This document shows positions 33,704-47,193 of a stretch of DNA of 64,000 bases, one piece after another. Where the stretch lies: assembly GCA_904063045.1 (NCBI GenBank), contig CAJFCJ010000002.1, forward strand, positions 3,715,891 to 3,779,890, read 5' to 3'. The notes under the pieces were generated by a model. It made no database searches. It worked only from the letters and a program-made list of their open reading frames with translations, and had not been told where the DNA came from. The position numbers were made by a program, and so were the translations under genes. This stretch comes from Dimorphilus gyrociliatus. Taxonomy: Eukaryota; Annelida; Polychaeta; Dinophilidae. The stretch's first letter is position 1; each line of letters starts with the position of its first letter.

Positions 33704-35919
33704 TCTACAATATAAATGAAAATTATATACAGTATAATTAAATAAACCAAGTTAATTATTGGAATTAATAAATCAGTCAGGTGTTTTCTAGATTTTTAAA
33801 CAATAAAGCTATTATAATCGGGATTAAAAGCTTTTTTTTATTTTTTACAGTTTCATACTTTTTCTTTAGTTTTCGGTTCAACTTTATGTAAAAGACGATA
33901 CCAAAAGATGTTATCTGTAAAAGTTCTATAGGTTGGAGGATAAGTTGCGAAGGGAGAAGCTCAATATTTTGTTATTTATCTTTTAACTCAGTGTTTAATT
34001 AATTTATGAAAAATAAAAAGAATAACGTTTCAGGTGTATAAAAATAAACTGTGCTTACCTTCCCCGCAGTTTTACTGCATCGGTAAAATCCTGTTTGTCC
34101 ATCGTCGCCTGAACGCGTTTCGTTCTCTCTACGCATTCCAGAAGGGGAACTCTTACAGTTTGATTACCGTCCAAAGATACAACGCACGCTGGTGTATCAG
34201 GTGTAGCATCCATTAACGCCAAAACGGCTTCGGCGCCCATTCTGCAACCTAAGACTCTATCAAAAGCTGATGGACTTCCCCCTCTTTGAACATGGCCTAA
34301 TATGGTTACTCTTGTATCATATTTTAACTCAGTGATGATTAAATCCTTAACCATGTCGCACGTAATCTTATTGCCCTCCATATCAACTGCTCCTTCGGCT
34401 ACAATTATAATGTTTAGTCTTTGACCCATAGATCTCTCTTTCTGTAATTTGTTGCAGAGAACGTCTCTCCAACCCGTTTCTGGAGGCCATTCAGGAATAA
34501 ACACCCAATCAGCTTCACTAGCCAGGGCAGCTACGAGGGCAAGGTATCCACAATGCCTACCCATAACTTCCATAACAAAGCAACGCTGATGAGAAGAAGC
34601 CGTTGTTGCAATGTTATCGATAGCCTCAATGATTCTATGAAGAGCAGAGTCTGCACCGATAGTCATATCAGTACCGCAAAAATCATTGTCGATAGATCCA
34701 ACCATGCCTACTATGTTCAAGTGGCTACATAGTTCTGCAGTTTCTTTTGTAATTTTCCCAACAGAAATAAGTTCATCAAGTAGAGATGTCCATTCTTGTC
34801 GAAATAAGTTAGCTCCAGTCAAACTACCATCGCCTCCAATAACAACCAAATTGGTGATTTTTCTCTCAATTAAGTTCAAAGCTGCTTTTAAACGACCCTC
34901 CCTTGTTCTAAAATCTTTGCATCTAGCGGATCCAATTACAGTTCCACCTTTCTGCATTATACCTGAAACGGTCTTCCATTCGGCCTCAATAAAGTTTTCT
35001 CCTCCATCAACCATACCTTGATAGCCCTAGTATTAAAAAATAAATAGTTAATTTCTTCCAAAAGAACAAGTAGTATAAATTTTCAATATAAACCTCTTTG
35101 ATTAAGTAAACTTTACATCCCACATAAATTCCCATTCTCGCTACGGCTCGAACAGCCGAATTCATTCCTGGAATAAAAGAATTCTTATTAAAATAATAGA
35201 GCATTTTGGCAATCAAATCTTCGTAACGTTGTTAATTGAAATTTGTTTTTCTTTTCTTATTTGAAAAGCCCAAGTAGTTCATTCGTTGATATTAATTTAA
35301 TATATCTTCACAATAATACTGAGATTATGACTATCTTAGTGATATTTAAAATTTGGTGAATAAAGTCCTTTTGACTTTAATGCCATTTACAAACATACCA
35401 CAAGAGTCGCCTCCAGAAGTAAAAACTGCAATTGATCTGTGTGCGTCTGAGAATTCGTTCTTCCATGCTCTCTCACTGATTTGCCGTCTCAATTTCCTCT
35501 TAGATTTAATGTCACTCATTTTTTTTAAATAACCTTCAACTTTCACCTACAAAGCAGGATGAACTAAGACTGGCACAATGATGGCCTTAGATAATACTGG
35601 CCATTCTGAGTGCTATCAGCTGCTGTCATTACTCAATTTTATTGATTGGCGGTAAATTTGAAATAAAGAACATTTTGCAAATTGTTTTATATAGTTAAAA
35701 AGTTAGTAAAAAACATTAATAACCTTGGGCATCTCCTCCAGAAGTGAATACTGCGATTGATTTTCCTATATGAGCCCCTTTTTCTACCGTTTTCCCCTCA
35801 TTTCCCATAGTTAGACAAACACTCATCTTCTTCTCTGCTCCGAAAGAAGATCTTTTTGAATTAGCTTGGATCTCCTTAGCGTTGGGTAGATTCCCGATTA
35901 CATCTGGCGTCTCAGACAT
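31517..35919 (-). CDS. PFK: ATP-dependent 6-phosphofructokinase (eukaryotic tandem type)
   Basis: Converts fructose-6-phosphate to fructose-1,6-bisphosphate, the main control step of glycolysis. Exons on the minus strand: alternative first exon 1a (35919-35724) or 1b (35519-35399), then 35167-35094, 35026-34059, 33555-33465, 32972-32284, 32050-31939 and 31873-31517. Phases match, giving about 828 aa (1a) or 803 aa (1b), normal for animal PFK. N-terminal catalytic half: [97 protein letters not shown]-terminal regulatory half: [74 protein letters not shown]. Stop TAA 31517-31519. A second, broken copy of the NENYTT exon lies in the intron at 32148-32223. Confidence 0.96.
32148..32223 (-). pseudogene. 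Decayed duplicate of the PFK NENYTT exon
   Basis: Within the PFK intron 32051-32283. After an acceptor-like CTTTAAAG it reads, in the phase required by the upstream exon, [20 protein letters not shown] and then GQRS before a stop at 32148-32150. It parallels the functional exon ([21 protein letters not shown]) and the family consensus. The later part (RNVDS in another frame) suggests a small deletion that shifted the frame. No intact donor in the correct frame was found. Confidence 0.75.
33669..33700. repeat. (TA)n microsatellite in PFK intron
   Basis: About 16 TA dinucleotides in a row within the 500-base intron 33556-34058. Other TA runs occur at 28970-28990, 47162-47190 and 63229-63246. 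Confidence 0.9.
35399..35519 (-). CDS. PFK alternative first coding exon 1b
   Basis: ATG 35519 starts [20 protein letters not shown] and ends with [13 protein letters not shown] at a GTATGT donor, in the same phase as exon 1a. Joined to the common exon ([12 protein letters not shown]) it gives GGDSCGMN in the first substrate loop, where exon 1a gives GGDAQGMN. The two exons are therefore interchangeable starts, probably with separate promoters, and change two active-site-loop residues as well as the N-terminus. Confidence 0.8.
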
Positions 35920-36518
35920 TTTTATTTTAGCCACCAACTAACGTCCTTGAAGATTGCAGCTCGAAGGTCAAGCTCTGAAGGGGGAAATATAGATGGCGCT
36001 ATCAGTAACAATTTTTCTCGATTTAGCATAAGTAGTGCAAAATTCTTTTTAAAAAATATAAAAGAAAGATAAAATTCCAAAATTATAAATATACGCTTAT
36101 TTGTTGAGCAAATAAACATTTTAAATATCATTCATTGGCCACGAGTGAAGTTATTTCTAGTGAATCACCTTTATGTTATACTATAACTCATACTGCAATG
36201 TTTTGCCATTTGACGGCGCGAAAAATTATTATTATGAAATGAGTATGACTGGCTCTAAACCTAATCTCCTTGTATTTTACAAAGAAATCAAAATACTATT
36301 CTTTCTACTATTAGCAATTTTTACCTGTTGTTTGCCTATGTATGTTATTATTATCATTGTTGTTTTTGCTGTGATGTTGTTGTTTTTTAATTTTTAATAC
36401 GTTTTTGTTTATTTTAAAAATCTAAATATAATAAATAATACTAAGCAGAAATATTTTTAAACTTTAAATATTAATTTGGCTTTCAAACTAATGTTCATTT
36501 ATTATTCTTTTTATAAGC
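35920..36518. other. Upstream region of PFK and 3' end of channel gene
   Basis: About 600 bases. Just above PFK exon 1a the sequence is less AT-rich (GATGGCGC near 35991) and probably promoter. A + frame at 36173-36397 encodes a hydrophobic stretch without a known domain and is not called. Confidence 0.4.
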
Positions 36519-39500
36519 CTATTTCTTGTGGATAGCTTCCCATTGTTCTTGTCTTTCTCGTTGTATTTCTCTTTCTCTAAACGCTTCGTCTCTCTTCTTC
36601 ATATCAACTAGATAATTAACTTCATCTCTTAAACTTTGTATTTGAGATTCTAAAGAATCTTCTTCAGTTTTTAAAGACATAGCCCTATTCATAGGGAAAA
36701 AATCGAACCATTCATTTTCTAGCTGTTTTAAATAATTACATTTTTAAGTTATTAACACTTTACAGGAAATTAATAGAAGATTAATAAGAATATTTACTTG
36801 TTCACTGACATACTTTTCCATTGATGTAAAATCGTTAGATCTAGTATCGTCTAGATGGATAAAATAAAATAAATACGTCCATTGATTATGTTCATCTTGA
36901 ATATGATGTTCGAAGCCCTAATTAGGTAAAGGATAGCATATATATACACATATATATTTTATAATGTAGTTTTTAATTTCGATATAAAGACCCCAATATG
37001 ATCTTCGAAATCGTAGCTTGATCTTGAGCATATAAAGCAGTTCTTTTTCATATCTTGATCGATTTTCCACTTTTTAATAAAATGTGTTTTAATTACCGTA
37101 GCTTAAGCATTTAAAGGGCAATAATACGAATGATAAATTTATTATACCTTACTATCTCGCAACTCAGAGAAAGTATCTACAATCACTCCAAAGATTATAT
37201 GTAATCCTATTGTAGTAATAAGTATAAAGAATGTCAAATCGAAGAAAGCTTTTCTCAATCGATACGTAAAAGTTATATCATTTGGGATAACTAACATCTG
37301 TAACAATAAACTGCTTTTAGACATTTTCTTTTCATTTAATAAGATAAAGGAAATTTTATATCCAAAACTTAATAAGTTTCAAAACGTACTTCCTCCTGAG
37401 AAAAAAAAAAACAGAATATTTTATTAGTTAAACAATTCTAGTTAATTAATTTTATAGGCGTACATTAAATATTCCATCAACAAGTCCTCTATGTAAAACG
37501 GAAATAGCACATTCGTATAAAGTATTACAAAAGTGACCATTTTCTCTAAATATCTCCCGAAAGTATGCAAATGAGATTAAAGCGTATATAGATAATATTA
37601 CCATTCCGAATAAGAAAACCCATAATAGAGAATACCCTTATTAAAAGAATATAAAAGAATGAGTATATTTAGGCAGCAAAGAGAAAGGAGAATGTATTAT
37701 TTTTTAATATTTAGCATACCGTTTTTCTGGACAGCCATTATTGTTCTTTTCAAAAGTTGGTTAAATTGTGCTAAATGGAGAAGATGAAAGATGAAAAAGT
37801 AACCATAGAAGTATGTCCCAAGCCAGGAGAAGACGCATATCAATAAATACCACATGGTCTTAAAGGAGAAGAATTTTACCTCTAAATGATTTTTAGCAGG
37901 ATTAAGTTGTTGTTCCAATTCTTCATCTTCTTCTTGTTGATTTGATAATCTACGTAATTGAGCTTGTAAATTTTTAGGACTAAGTTTCTTATTTAAATAT
38001 GATTGAATATTTGGAAAAGTTGGTCTATTTGTTATAAAATATGATATAAGGACACAAGAGGAGAAAAAATTATGCATTCCTCCTAAAACCCAGATAACTT
38101 GCTGTATGCTTGGATATTTTAAACGAGGCTTAATTCCATTATCCAGCGGTTTTTGCCAAGTAATTAACATTATGGAATAAATAATAAATGAGAGGAAAAT
38201 GACTATAGCGTTAAATTCGTACCAATATTTTATAAAGAATCTAGCGAATCTATTTTGATGAACTTTTCTTGTGTATTTTATATTATCTATAATATCTTTA
38301 GTCCATTTTAGGAAATCTCTGAGTTTATTGGTTGGAGTTGATCTATCAACTTCATAGTTAAATTTTTCTATAACGTCCTCCCTGAGAACACTCTGCAATT
38401 ATTTTTATATTAAATACATGTATAAATATAATTTTTGCCTTAAATCTATCACTAACCCGATCTTTAACCCTAAAATAGACTTTTTGAATATTGCCCTTTC
38501 TTACCAATTCTATTGTTGAAGTTCCATTATCATAAAAAGACCATACCTTAAAATCATTTGCTGACTTTAAAATGGATGCTTTCTTTACATAAGATTCTTC
38601 GCTGAGTTCTAAAATTCGACATATTACATGAAAATATTTAAATCCAACAACAATAGCTTCGTTTCTAAGTTCTTCATGCACTACATCATCATTCATTGTT
38701 CTTTTTGTTTTCTTATCGAAAACGTCGCTGTCACTCTCTTTTTGCTGATAGATTAAAATAATAATTTATATAAGGTATAAAATTAAAAATACTTGATAAG
38801 GGAGATTGTCATTTAAAAACCTTATATGCTGCAATCTTATAACATTCTGTACAGATCTTAAAAACTGTTTCCACTTCTAAACTTTCGGCTACATCTTGTT
38901 CAACACCAATACTCTTAGCCTTCTTTCCGTGACCTATCACGTGATTCTCTTCAATCAAAGCAAACAAAAAGAGGGCAATGGTTTTTTTAAGTTCAATAAT
39001 TTCTAATAATAAACAGTCTTGGAGATCGTCCCTTAGAATATAGTTAATATGATCTATAACTTTATTATCAAACACTACCACTTGATTAGCAATATTACCG
39101 GAAGTAAATTCTGTTAAAGTGTTGAACAATTCTGAGACTAGTCCAATGGTATTAGAATTAATAGAAGAATATATAAGCGATAAGAATTTTGTCGTTTCCA
39201 TAACTAAATTAACAGATTTAATATTTTCCGGCTGTTCTCGAAGGAAATCTTGTATCCCCTTATTTTGACCATCACATAGAAGACCTAACATTTTTAAAAC
39301 AAGTTCGATGTAACCGTCATCTTTATATTCGTAATCCTCTTCTCTAAAGTGAAACCATTCAGCAGCTGTTCTCCAAATTTCACCAGAATTCTGTTCAACT
39401 AAACTCTTCCTACTCGTATCTTTGCATCCAATAGGTTCGGCATAGTTCAATAAAGGTTTTTTCGATTCAGAAATTGTTAAACGTCTAACAACCATTGCAG

Positions 39501-42500
39501 CAGTTTTTGTCAACTTTGTAACTGGTTTCAAGAGTGGATAAATGAATTTATGTTCGGATTTTGTTGAAGAATTTTTCTTCTTCATTAATAATTTCCTACG
39601 TTCTTTTCCCCACGCGTCACTGGTCTTTGTCTTTTATATATGTATTAGCCGATTAGCTCCAAAAAGAAATCTATTATATTTTAAGTGACACTTACAGAAA
39701 TACCATTCGATATAAGTTTTTCGTTAGACGATTCAGCTAGTATAGTCTTTTGTATTTCCTGAGAGAAAAGTTAAAATCAGATATGAGCCTTCTATACATT
39801 GTAATTAATAAATAATACAATTTACATTTTCTGACACTTCTCCCTTTTTAATCGATTTTTGCAGTTGGGTTAGTAATTGTACTCTATCGGCAATTTGATC
39901 ACGAATTTGTGATTGTAAAAATCGTCTCTCTTTCGTACAATTAATAGAAATGTGCATCCTACTCTGAATAGCAACGAAAAAAGTTTCTTTTGTTTTATCA
40001 AAATATTGAATAAAAGTATTCTGAATCTCTTTATTAGCGCCAAATAGCATCGCAGCTTGAAATGCAATAACTTCTCTAACAGTTTCATCCCTTTGCTTTG
40101 ACAAGTGGCCTAAGGCTTGACTATGAGCGCCAAATTCCTTTAATGCGTGTTGAATATCTGCGACAGCTTTCAATTGTCTGTGTGTATTTTTGGTTCGTTT
40201 GTTAGTATTATTTTACGGTTTACAAGTGCTAATTGTGTTTATATTTACGATCTATGATCTTTTTGACTCAATTCCCAATTTTTGGGTAATTTAACAATCT
40301 CATTATGAATCAGAGCTCGAAGAATCTGCAAGCATTTTAAATCGAGAGTTTCTTGTTGAACTTTATGTCTCTCAAAAGGAGGACTATAAGACGCCGACAA
40401 CCTTTATAGTGTTTACGGCAATTAGATTAAATAAACCTCTCAGCAATATTAAAAGCATAAAAACAAACTTTAATTGTAATACCAGCTTTTCTGCCATTTG
40501 ATATTTAGCCACCACGTCACTTTCATACTTATTAATAAAAATATCAACAAGGGACTGAAACTCTTTACCAAGAGGAAGCTGCTCGTCACCATCTAATTCC
40601 GTGTATTCTTCAGTAGAATTGAAATTAATTTGGTCCTTTACAGTATTAGGTCCACCGTAAATAACGCTACAATTTATGGTAAAATTTTTCAATTTATCAT
40701 TTAAGTCTGATTCGTCGATTTCAAATAAGAATAAATTCTTTTTTTCGCCTTGATCTTCAATCATCTTAAGTTGTAAAATATAAAATTGAATAATTACTTA
40801 TGTTTTGACAAGTACTAAAGAAAAAGAAAGCAAAGCAAATACAAACAGCTGCTACATCTGTTTCGCGCCAAATTGATGTTCTGTTGTACGTTTTTGAAAA
40901 TTCGACTTGATGTACTGATTCACCACAAATCTCAGGCTTCAACAAAACATCTCCGCATTTTAATATTGCGGTATAATGCTTCTTCTTACGAAGATAAGAT
41001 TTAATCAATAGAGCAAACTCCTAATAAAGAATAATTTTGTAATATATTCTAAATTGAATTGAGTATTACAATAATACCAGAAAAACAACGGCTAAATCCG
41101 AACTTGCTTTCTTTAATTCGGTATCGTAAACGTGAGAAGATTCGTATAAACTCTGTGATTTTAATAGAAATGATAGAAGGATATTAGCTCTTATAAACAG
41201 ATAAGAACAACAGTAATAATTACATGTAAAAATGGTAAAACAGCTTCGAAAATATAATGTAAATTATTTATTTCTTTAGTATTCGGAATCTTTGATTCTG
41301 GTTTAGTTCGCCTATATCTAACATTTGACCTTCTATATAATGTTTTAAATGAAATCAAGAATCTTGATTAAATGTTAATAAATATACCCAGATTTTGTTG
41401 TACGATGAGTTGGCGAGGATCGATGATGTTGATAAAATCTTTATAAAAAGAAAAAAACAACAAATTCTATTTAATTAGAATTAAATAGATCTATTTAATA
41501 TCAAATACATATTTCTAATGTCTGTTAGTAGCGCTGCCTCAATTAATTGGCCATTGTCTTTAATATATATAGATAATTCTTCAAATTCTATTTTCAATGA
41601 TTGAATAAATTTTAAGAAGCCCCTGTAATTTTTGAGATAAATTACGCATGCATTATTTTCAAAGGTAGGCAAAGATATATTTAGGTAGCATCATTATATT
41701 CTTACGGATTACTCATCACTTCTATTTCTAGGTCTGTAGAACTAAATCCAGTGTGCATATAGGCCCAATGGAAAAATCTAAGAAACGGTCGTTTAACGAT
41801 ATTCGAAATGTGCTTATCATTTAAAATATCGAGTAAATGCGGAAAGCTATACAAAGTATGACACATTGACTCTACAGCCTTATTTTCACCTTCGCAACAT
41901 GTTGCTAATAAATCTATTATGGACATAAAATATCGAATTGATTTCTGATCTTTTGACTTTAATATTAGTCTTCTTTCATCAGTTGATTTATTTAAAACTT
42001 CTCCAATCTCTCCAAGATTTTGCATAAAATGTTTAATAACAAAGCTCTGATTCTTTTTTACAGGTAAATTCAACTCTTCTATCTATAAATAGAATAAAAT
42101 ATGACGACAAAAAATTATAACAGATCTTTTATACTTTAATAATAGAAGCTAGTAATTCCATGAATTGAGGAACGTTCGACTTGTGCTTAACAATAAGTTC
42201 AAATATTCTTTTAATGTGTGAATGATTTATCTTCAAACAAGTTTGCTTGTTATTTGTAAAAACTTCTATAAGAGATTCAGCCATTTGACGTTCGGCTCCT
42301 TCAATACTCATTAGCATATTTATCCTTTGGAAGAGTCTCTGTTGAACATTGTTATTTCGAATAGCCATTGCCTAGTTAAATGAATAATTGTCAATTAGTT
42401 CGGCTAATTTATGAGTTTCTGTGTCTAAATATACTTTAATCAACGTAAAAGCCCTTTCAAACACCCTTTTTAAACCACAGTATTGTTTTTTTAATAGACT

Positions 42501-45500
42501 CGTATCCATTTCTTTAGTTAGTATATCAAAAACATCAGAAAGAACACCTATAATAAACAAAATTTTCAGATATGGCCATAAGTAATTTGTAATAAGAACC
42601 ATTAGTATAGAGAATATTTTGATTCACAGTATTTGGTTCTTTCATGTCTTCGTCGCTAATACAATAAGATGCGAATGTTTGAAGTATCTCAATCATTTCA
42701 TTTACTTGTTCATCCACTAATTTTGTTAAAGTAAGCCTATGTATTTTTGGTAATGCTTTTCTTAAGTATTTAACTAATTCGCTGGATTTTTTATTGACAA
42801 TTATCTGAAAATGATTTTCAAGGAGTACTCCTCTTTCGATATGATAATTTTATTAATATGTTGCTTTTTACTTGAGCATGGACGGCTCTGTTAAACAAGT
42901 TTTCATGACTCGAAAAATATCTGTTTAGTATTAGCATACAAGATGCTACCATTTCGGCATATTCGTAATTACAAAGACCTTTCAGAATCTCAACAAGATC
43001 AACTCCTACACCTCTGAAAAAGGCTGACTCTTCAAAAATACTTTTGAGCATCCTTAAAGTAGAATTTATGATCCTATTATTGACATTTTCATCAAAAATA
43101 GTTGATTGTTATCAAAAATTATCAATTTCTTTTAAATTAATATACTCTGGTTTATCTAAGAGATCATCATCTTCATCCATCAATGGTGCATATTCTTCAA
43201 GTCTTTTATAGCGGTTATCATTTCGATATTTCCATAGATAAATTTTGCGAAATTCTTCGACAAACCTCTATAAAATAATGAGCAAAATGGAGTAATTTAT
43301 TATATAAAGTATTGTGTTTCTTTCTTTTTTATTTTATATAATCTAAATATTAACGTAAAGTCTCGTATTAAATCGCTTGTTTAGGAACAATTCAACAATT
43401 TTCATTGCCTCCATTTTGGCATTGACAATTAATTTAGCTTTTGGACTTTGCTTAAACATTTGTCTCCTTAGAAATTCTTCCATTTTCCTTGACATCGGAT
43501 AACCTTTTTAAAAAAAAATGGAAAGCCATGTAAATAAATATCTTCGAGAGAATTATCAACCGTATTTAACCTTCATCACTAGGTTTATCATTTTTTCCAT
43601 TGAGCAAAGCAAGAAGTGGCTTCATTAATAGTTTTACATCTTCAAAAGTTTGATAAAAATGGAACTTAACAAGCCAATAAAGGAGGTGTAGTACCTTGTA
43701 AGGAGAAAAAGATCAAACAAAAAATATCACATTACTTTTACCTTAAATAGATTGACTTTACCTGCTTTATTAGTACGTTTAGAGCCCCAGAATTTAGGTG
43801 CATTACTGCATTTTCTTCAAGAAATTTTGAAATCCATACTTTAAGCTTGAAAAGTAACAAAACTTATATCATACATTTCAATTGAAATGAATAAGCTACT
43901 TCATGCTCTCGTTCTCCTATCTCTACTGTACTATCTCTTGTTTTACCGTAATCATCGTCGAATTCGTTATATAGAAAAGATAATGTTATAAAGTCTAAAT
44001 ATGATTCCCTTGGACTCACATCAATAAACAATACTATAAAAAGTGAGAATAGAAAAATTTAACTTCTTTTATGTTAGCAAACAATCATATTAACCTAAGA
44101 TTAAATAACAATACTTTGCTCTCATGAGATTTGGTAAATCATTATCTTTAAGATAACCAAAGGCTTCATCCCATGTAAGAAACGACAAATCCTTGGTTAT
44201 TACTTTTATTGCGTATTCATTTCTTCCCTTTAAAATAAAAAAAGTGTGAAAAATCAAAGAGTGTTTCAATTGTAATTAAAGTATTCTCACATAGCACAGT
44301 TTCTCAAATAAATCTAATTGATTGATCAAGTACATAAAATCATCGTCGAATCTTGTCTAATGAGAATTAACCGAAAGGAATATAATATTAGGGATCTATT
44401 TAAATATTTACATTATCTATGTCAATAACTTGTCTCTCGATTATTTCCATCTCCTCTTCTGTTATCAGTGGTAATCTTTTCTTAGGAGCATTTTCGTCAA
44501 ACTTTGTTATAAAGTACTCAAATTTACTGTTATCGTGTGACGATTGTTCAGCTTTTAACCTACATAGAGAGCTCTAAAAGATAAAGGACAAAAAATATAT
44601 TATTATTATCATAAACTTTCAAAGAATAGAATCCAATTATTTATATATCATCTATTATAAAAAGTGATATTTAAAAGAAAATGACCTTTGACTCATCAGT
44701 CAACCAGTGACGAACAATATAGGTCTGATTTTCTGGCATAGCAATATCGGAGCATACGCACAGTGAACCCAATAATTGTAAATATTTATAATGCTATTAT
44801 AATAACTCCATTGAAAATTAAACGAAAAGAAACAAAAAACTATACTAAAATAAGATGCCAAACCCTTTTTGTCTTTAGTAAATGAATATATTTATCTATG
44901 TGAGTTTTTACAATACGATCAACGATTTTTCTGTTGTTTTTTAATAGTTGGATTAATACGCTGGTTGCAGACGATCCAATGGGATCCTTTTTTTATGTAA
45001 ATTGTAAGTCTTTATTATGAAAAGTTTTCTATATTTATTAAATACCGGTTTATCCAATTGGTTTTCAAAGAATTCTAAATGCATTGCTAAATAGACGGAA
45101 TTTTGTCTACTTCCTCCTACTAAATATGTCCAAAGTACATCGTAAATTAAAATGAAGGTATTCTGGACATCTCTGTTCGTTGTAGATGAAAATAAGCGAA
45201 TAAAAAATGTGTTATTAAATCATTAGACGACTATTACCCTCTATGATGTCTCTCTTCCGAAATACGAAGAATATCAACTAATAACTCTATTATCTATTTT
45301 GATGTTAAAATTTTCAATTACATTAATAGAAATACAGTGTCTATTATACAGTATGTATGTATAAAACTCTCTACCATAAGACTTCTTAGTAACTTTTGTC
45401 TTTTACCCTGAGGTATACCATTTATCATCATATAATCTCTCATTTCCTTTAAGGAGCTTTGGATATCAAGCATGTATTTAATACTAAGATTTGTTTGATC

Positions 45501-47158
45501 TTTTAACTGAAGAAAGATAAATAAAATGAAAACTAATTAAATAGAATTTTTATATTTATGCTATAATAGAAAATTTTATTGTTAATGACTTTATCTTTAA
45601 GAACTTTTAAGCTTGGAACCATCCCAGCCATAAAATTAAAATTTGCATGATCATCTGGTTTGACTATCTGAAGAGCAAATACATCATCGTATTGTCTTTC
45701 TAGTCTTGCAACAATTTTCTTTAGATTTGTTTTTGATAATACTAAAGACGCCATTAACGATTCAGTTTCGTCAGATCTCTTCCGAGTTTTACTTTCGTAT
45801 GGTGACTGGTCACCGTGAATCCAGGAACCGGATGCGGCGTGTTGAATTCTACAATAATCGTCAGTTTCCACAAAAATTTCTTTTTCATCCTGTTCAATGG
45901 CAGGAAATATTCGAAAAACGCATAGCGCATCTCTACATCCATCCACAGTTAACGAAATTTCTCCTTCATTGCTTAATCTAAGATAGCGTCGCGTACACAT
46001 ATGACGGATTCGACACTGTTGTCCCCATCTAATAAATGAACCGTCAGTAGGGTTTTGTTCCTTTTCAATTTGCCAATAAGTTATTGCATTGGCTGACGGA
46101 AAAATCGATCTTGGTTTCTTGTCAGAAACAGGTCTTACTCTTATATGCACTATCGGATAATAATAAATTATTTTGGACGACATTCCGCACAACGAGGTAT
46201 TTACCATTTTCAGCAACGTCACCTTCCTCATCAAATGTCCCTTCGGCACACAAATAACCTTCGAGCTCCTTATGATAAAATCGAACAACCTGACCAGCCT
46301 GAAAAATTTTATTTATATTTTTGCCTGTTTAGTAATTTAACTAAACCTTTAAATAATCGTCGTGTCTAGGTGGTTTTGAAAATAAGGAAATACAAAATCC
46401 AGACGGCTGAACTGACAAATTCATTTCATACGCCAAATTACGATAAGGTGATGGATTCGTGAAAAATTGTTTTCCATAATGCAAATATTGTCCTGCTGTT
46501 TTTAAAGACTCAAAAACGACTTGATCATTTACTTGAACAATATCTCCTTCTGATTTAATTTTATATTTAGGTAAAATACGAAAATGAGATTGTTTCGCAA
46601 CGTAAGAAACTAAAGATATTGCCATAGAGGATGGTTCAGTTATAGAAGTATTTTTTGTACTCATATGAATATATTTATTAGTAAATATATGACGTAATTG
46701 TACTATTTGACCGTAGAGTAATTTCTTTCCTTTAAGTCTTTTCTTTTCATTATTATTTCCCTCATTCTCCAATTCCATATTTTTCTTAAGAGGTAAAGAG
46801 AACAGATGAAAAACATTTAGGCATATATGTATATATGTATAATCAGAGTTACTCACTCTTTCCTCTTCCATTTTATAATCTCTTTTATCGGCAAGTTCCA
46901 AATTCTTTCTATATATTTTATTCATCTTGTATCTCAAAGAAGGACATATTTCAAAAGTTAGAGCTAACGGTTTTTGGGAAAGTAATAGAAAATTATTATA
47001 AAACACAAGTGCAGAAGTTTAAAAACCGTTAATATCCGGTATTTTCGTAATTCCAATTTTATCTCCGGCGGAGACTGCGACATTAGAGAATGTTGAGCTA
47101 AATAGCCAATTTAAAAGTTAGGTTTTTTATAGTACCTTACTAATTCTTTAAATATATA

Positions 47159-47193
<35 letters not shown>

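Noticed and set aside
35346-35398. Extension of PFK exon 1b past the GTATGT donor (reading on to a stop at 35346)
   Set aside because: The frame continues only into the intron; splicing to the common exon restores the conserved GMN loop.
36173-36397. 74-aa hydrophobic plus-strand ORF
   Set aside because: Hydrophobicity follows from T-rich DNA; no homology seen and no supporting context.
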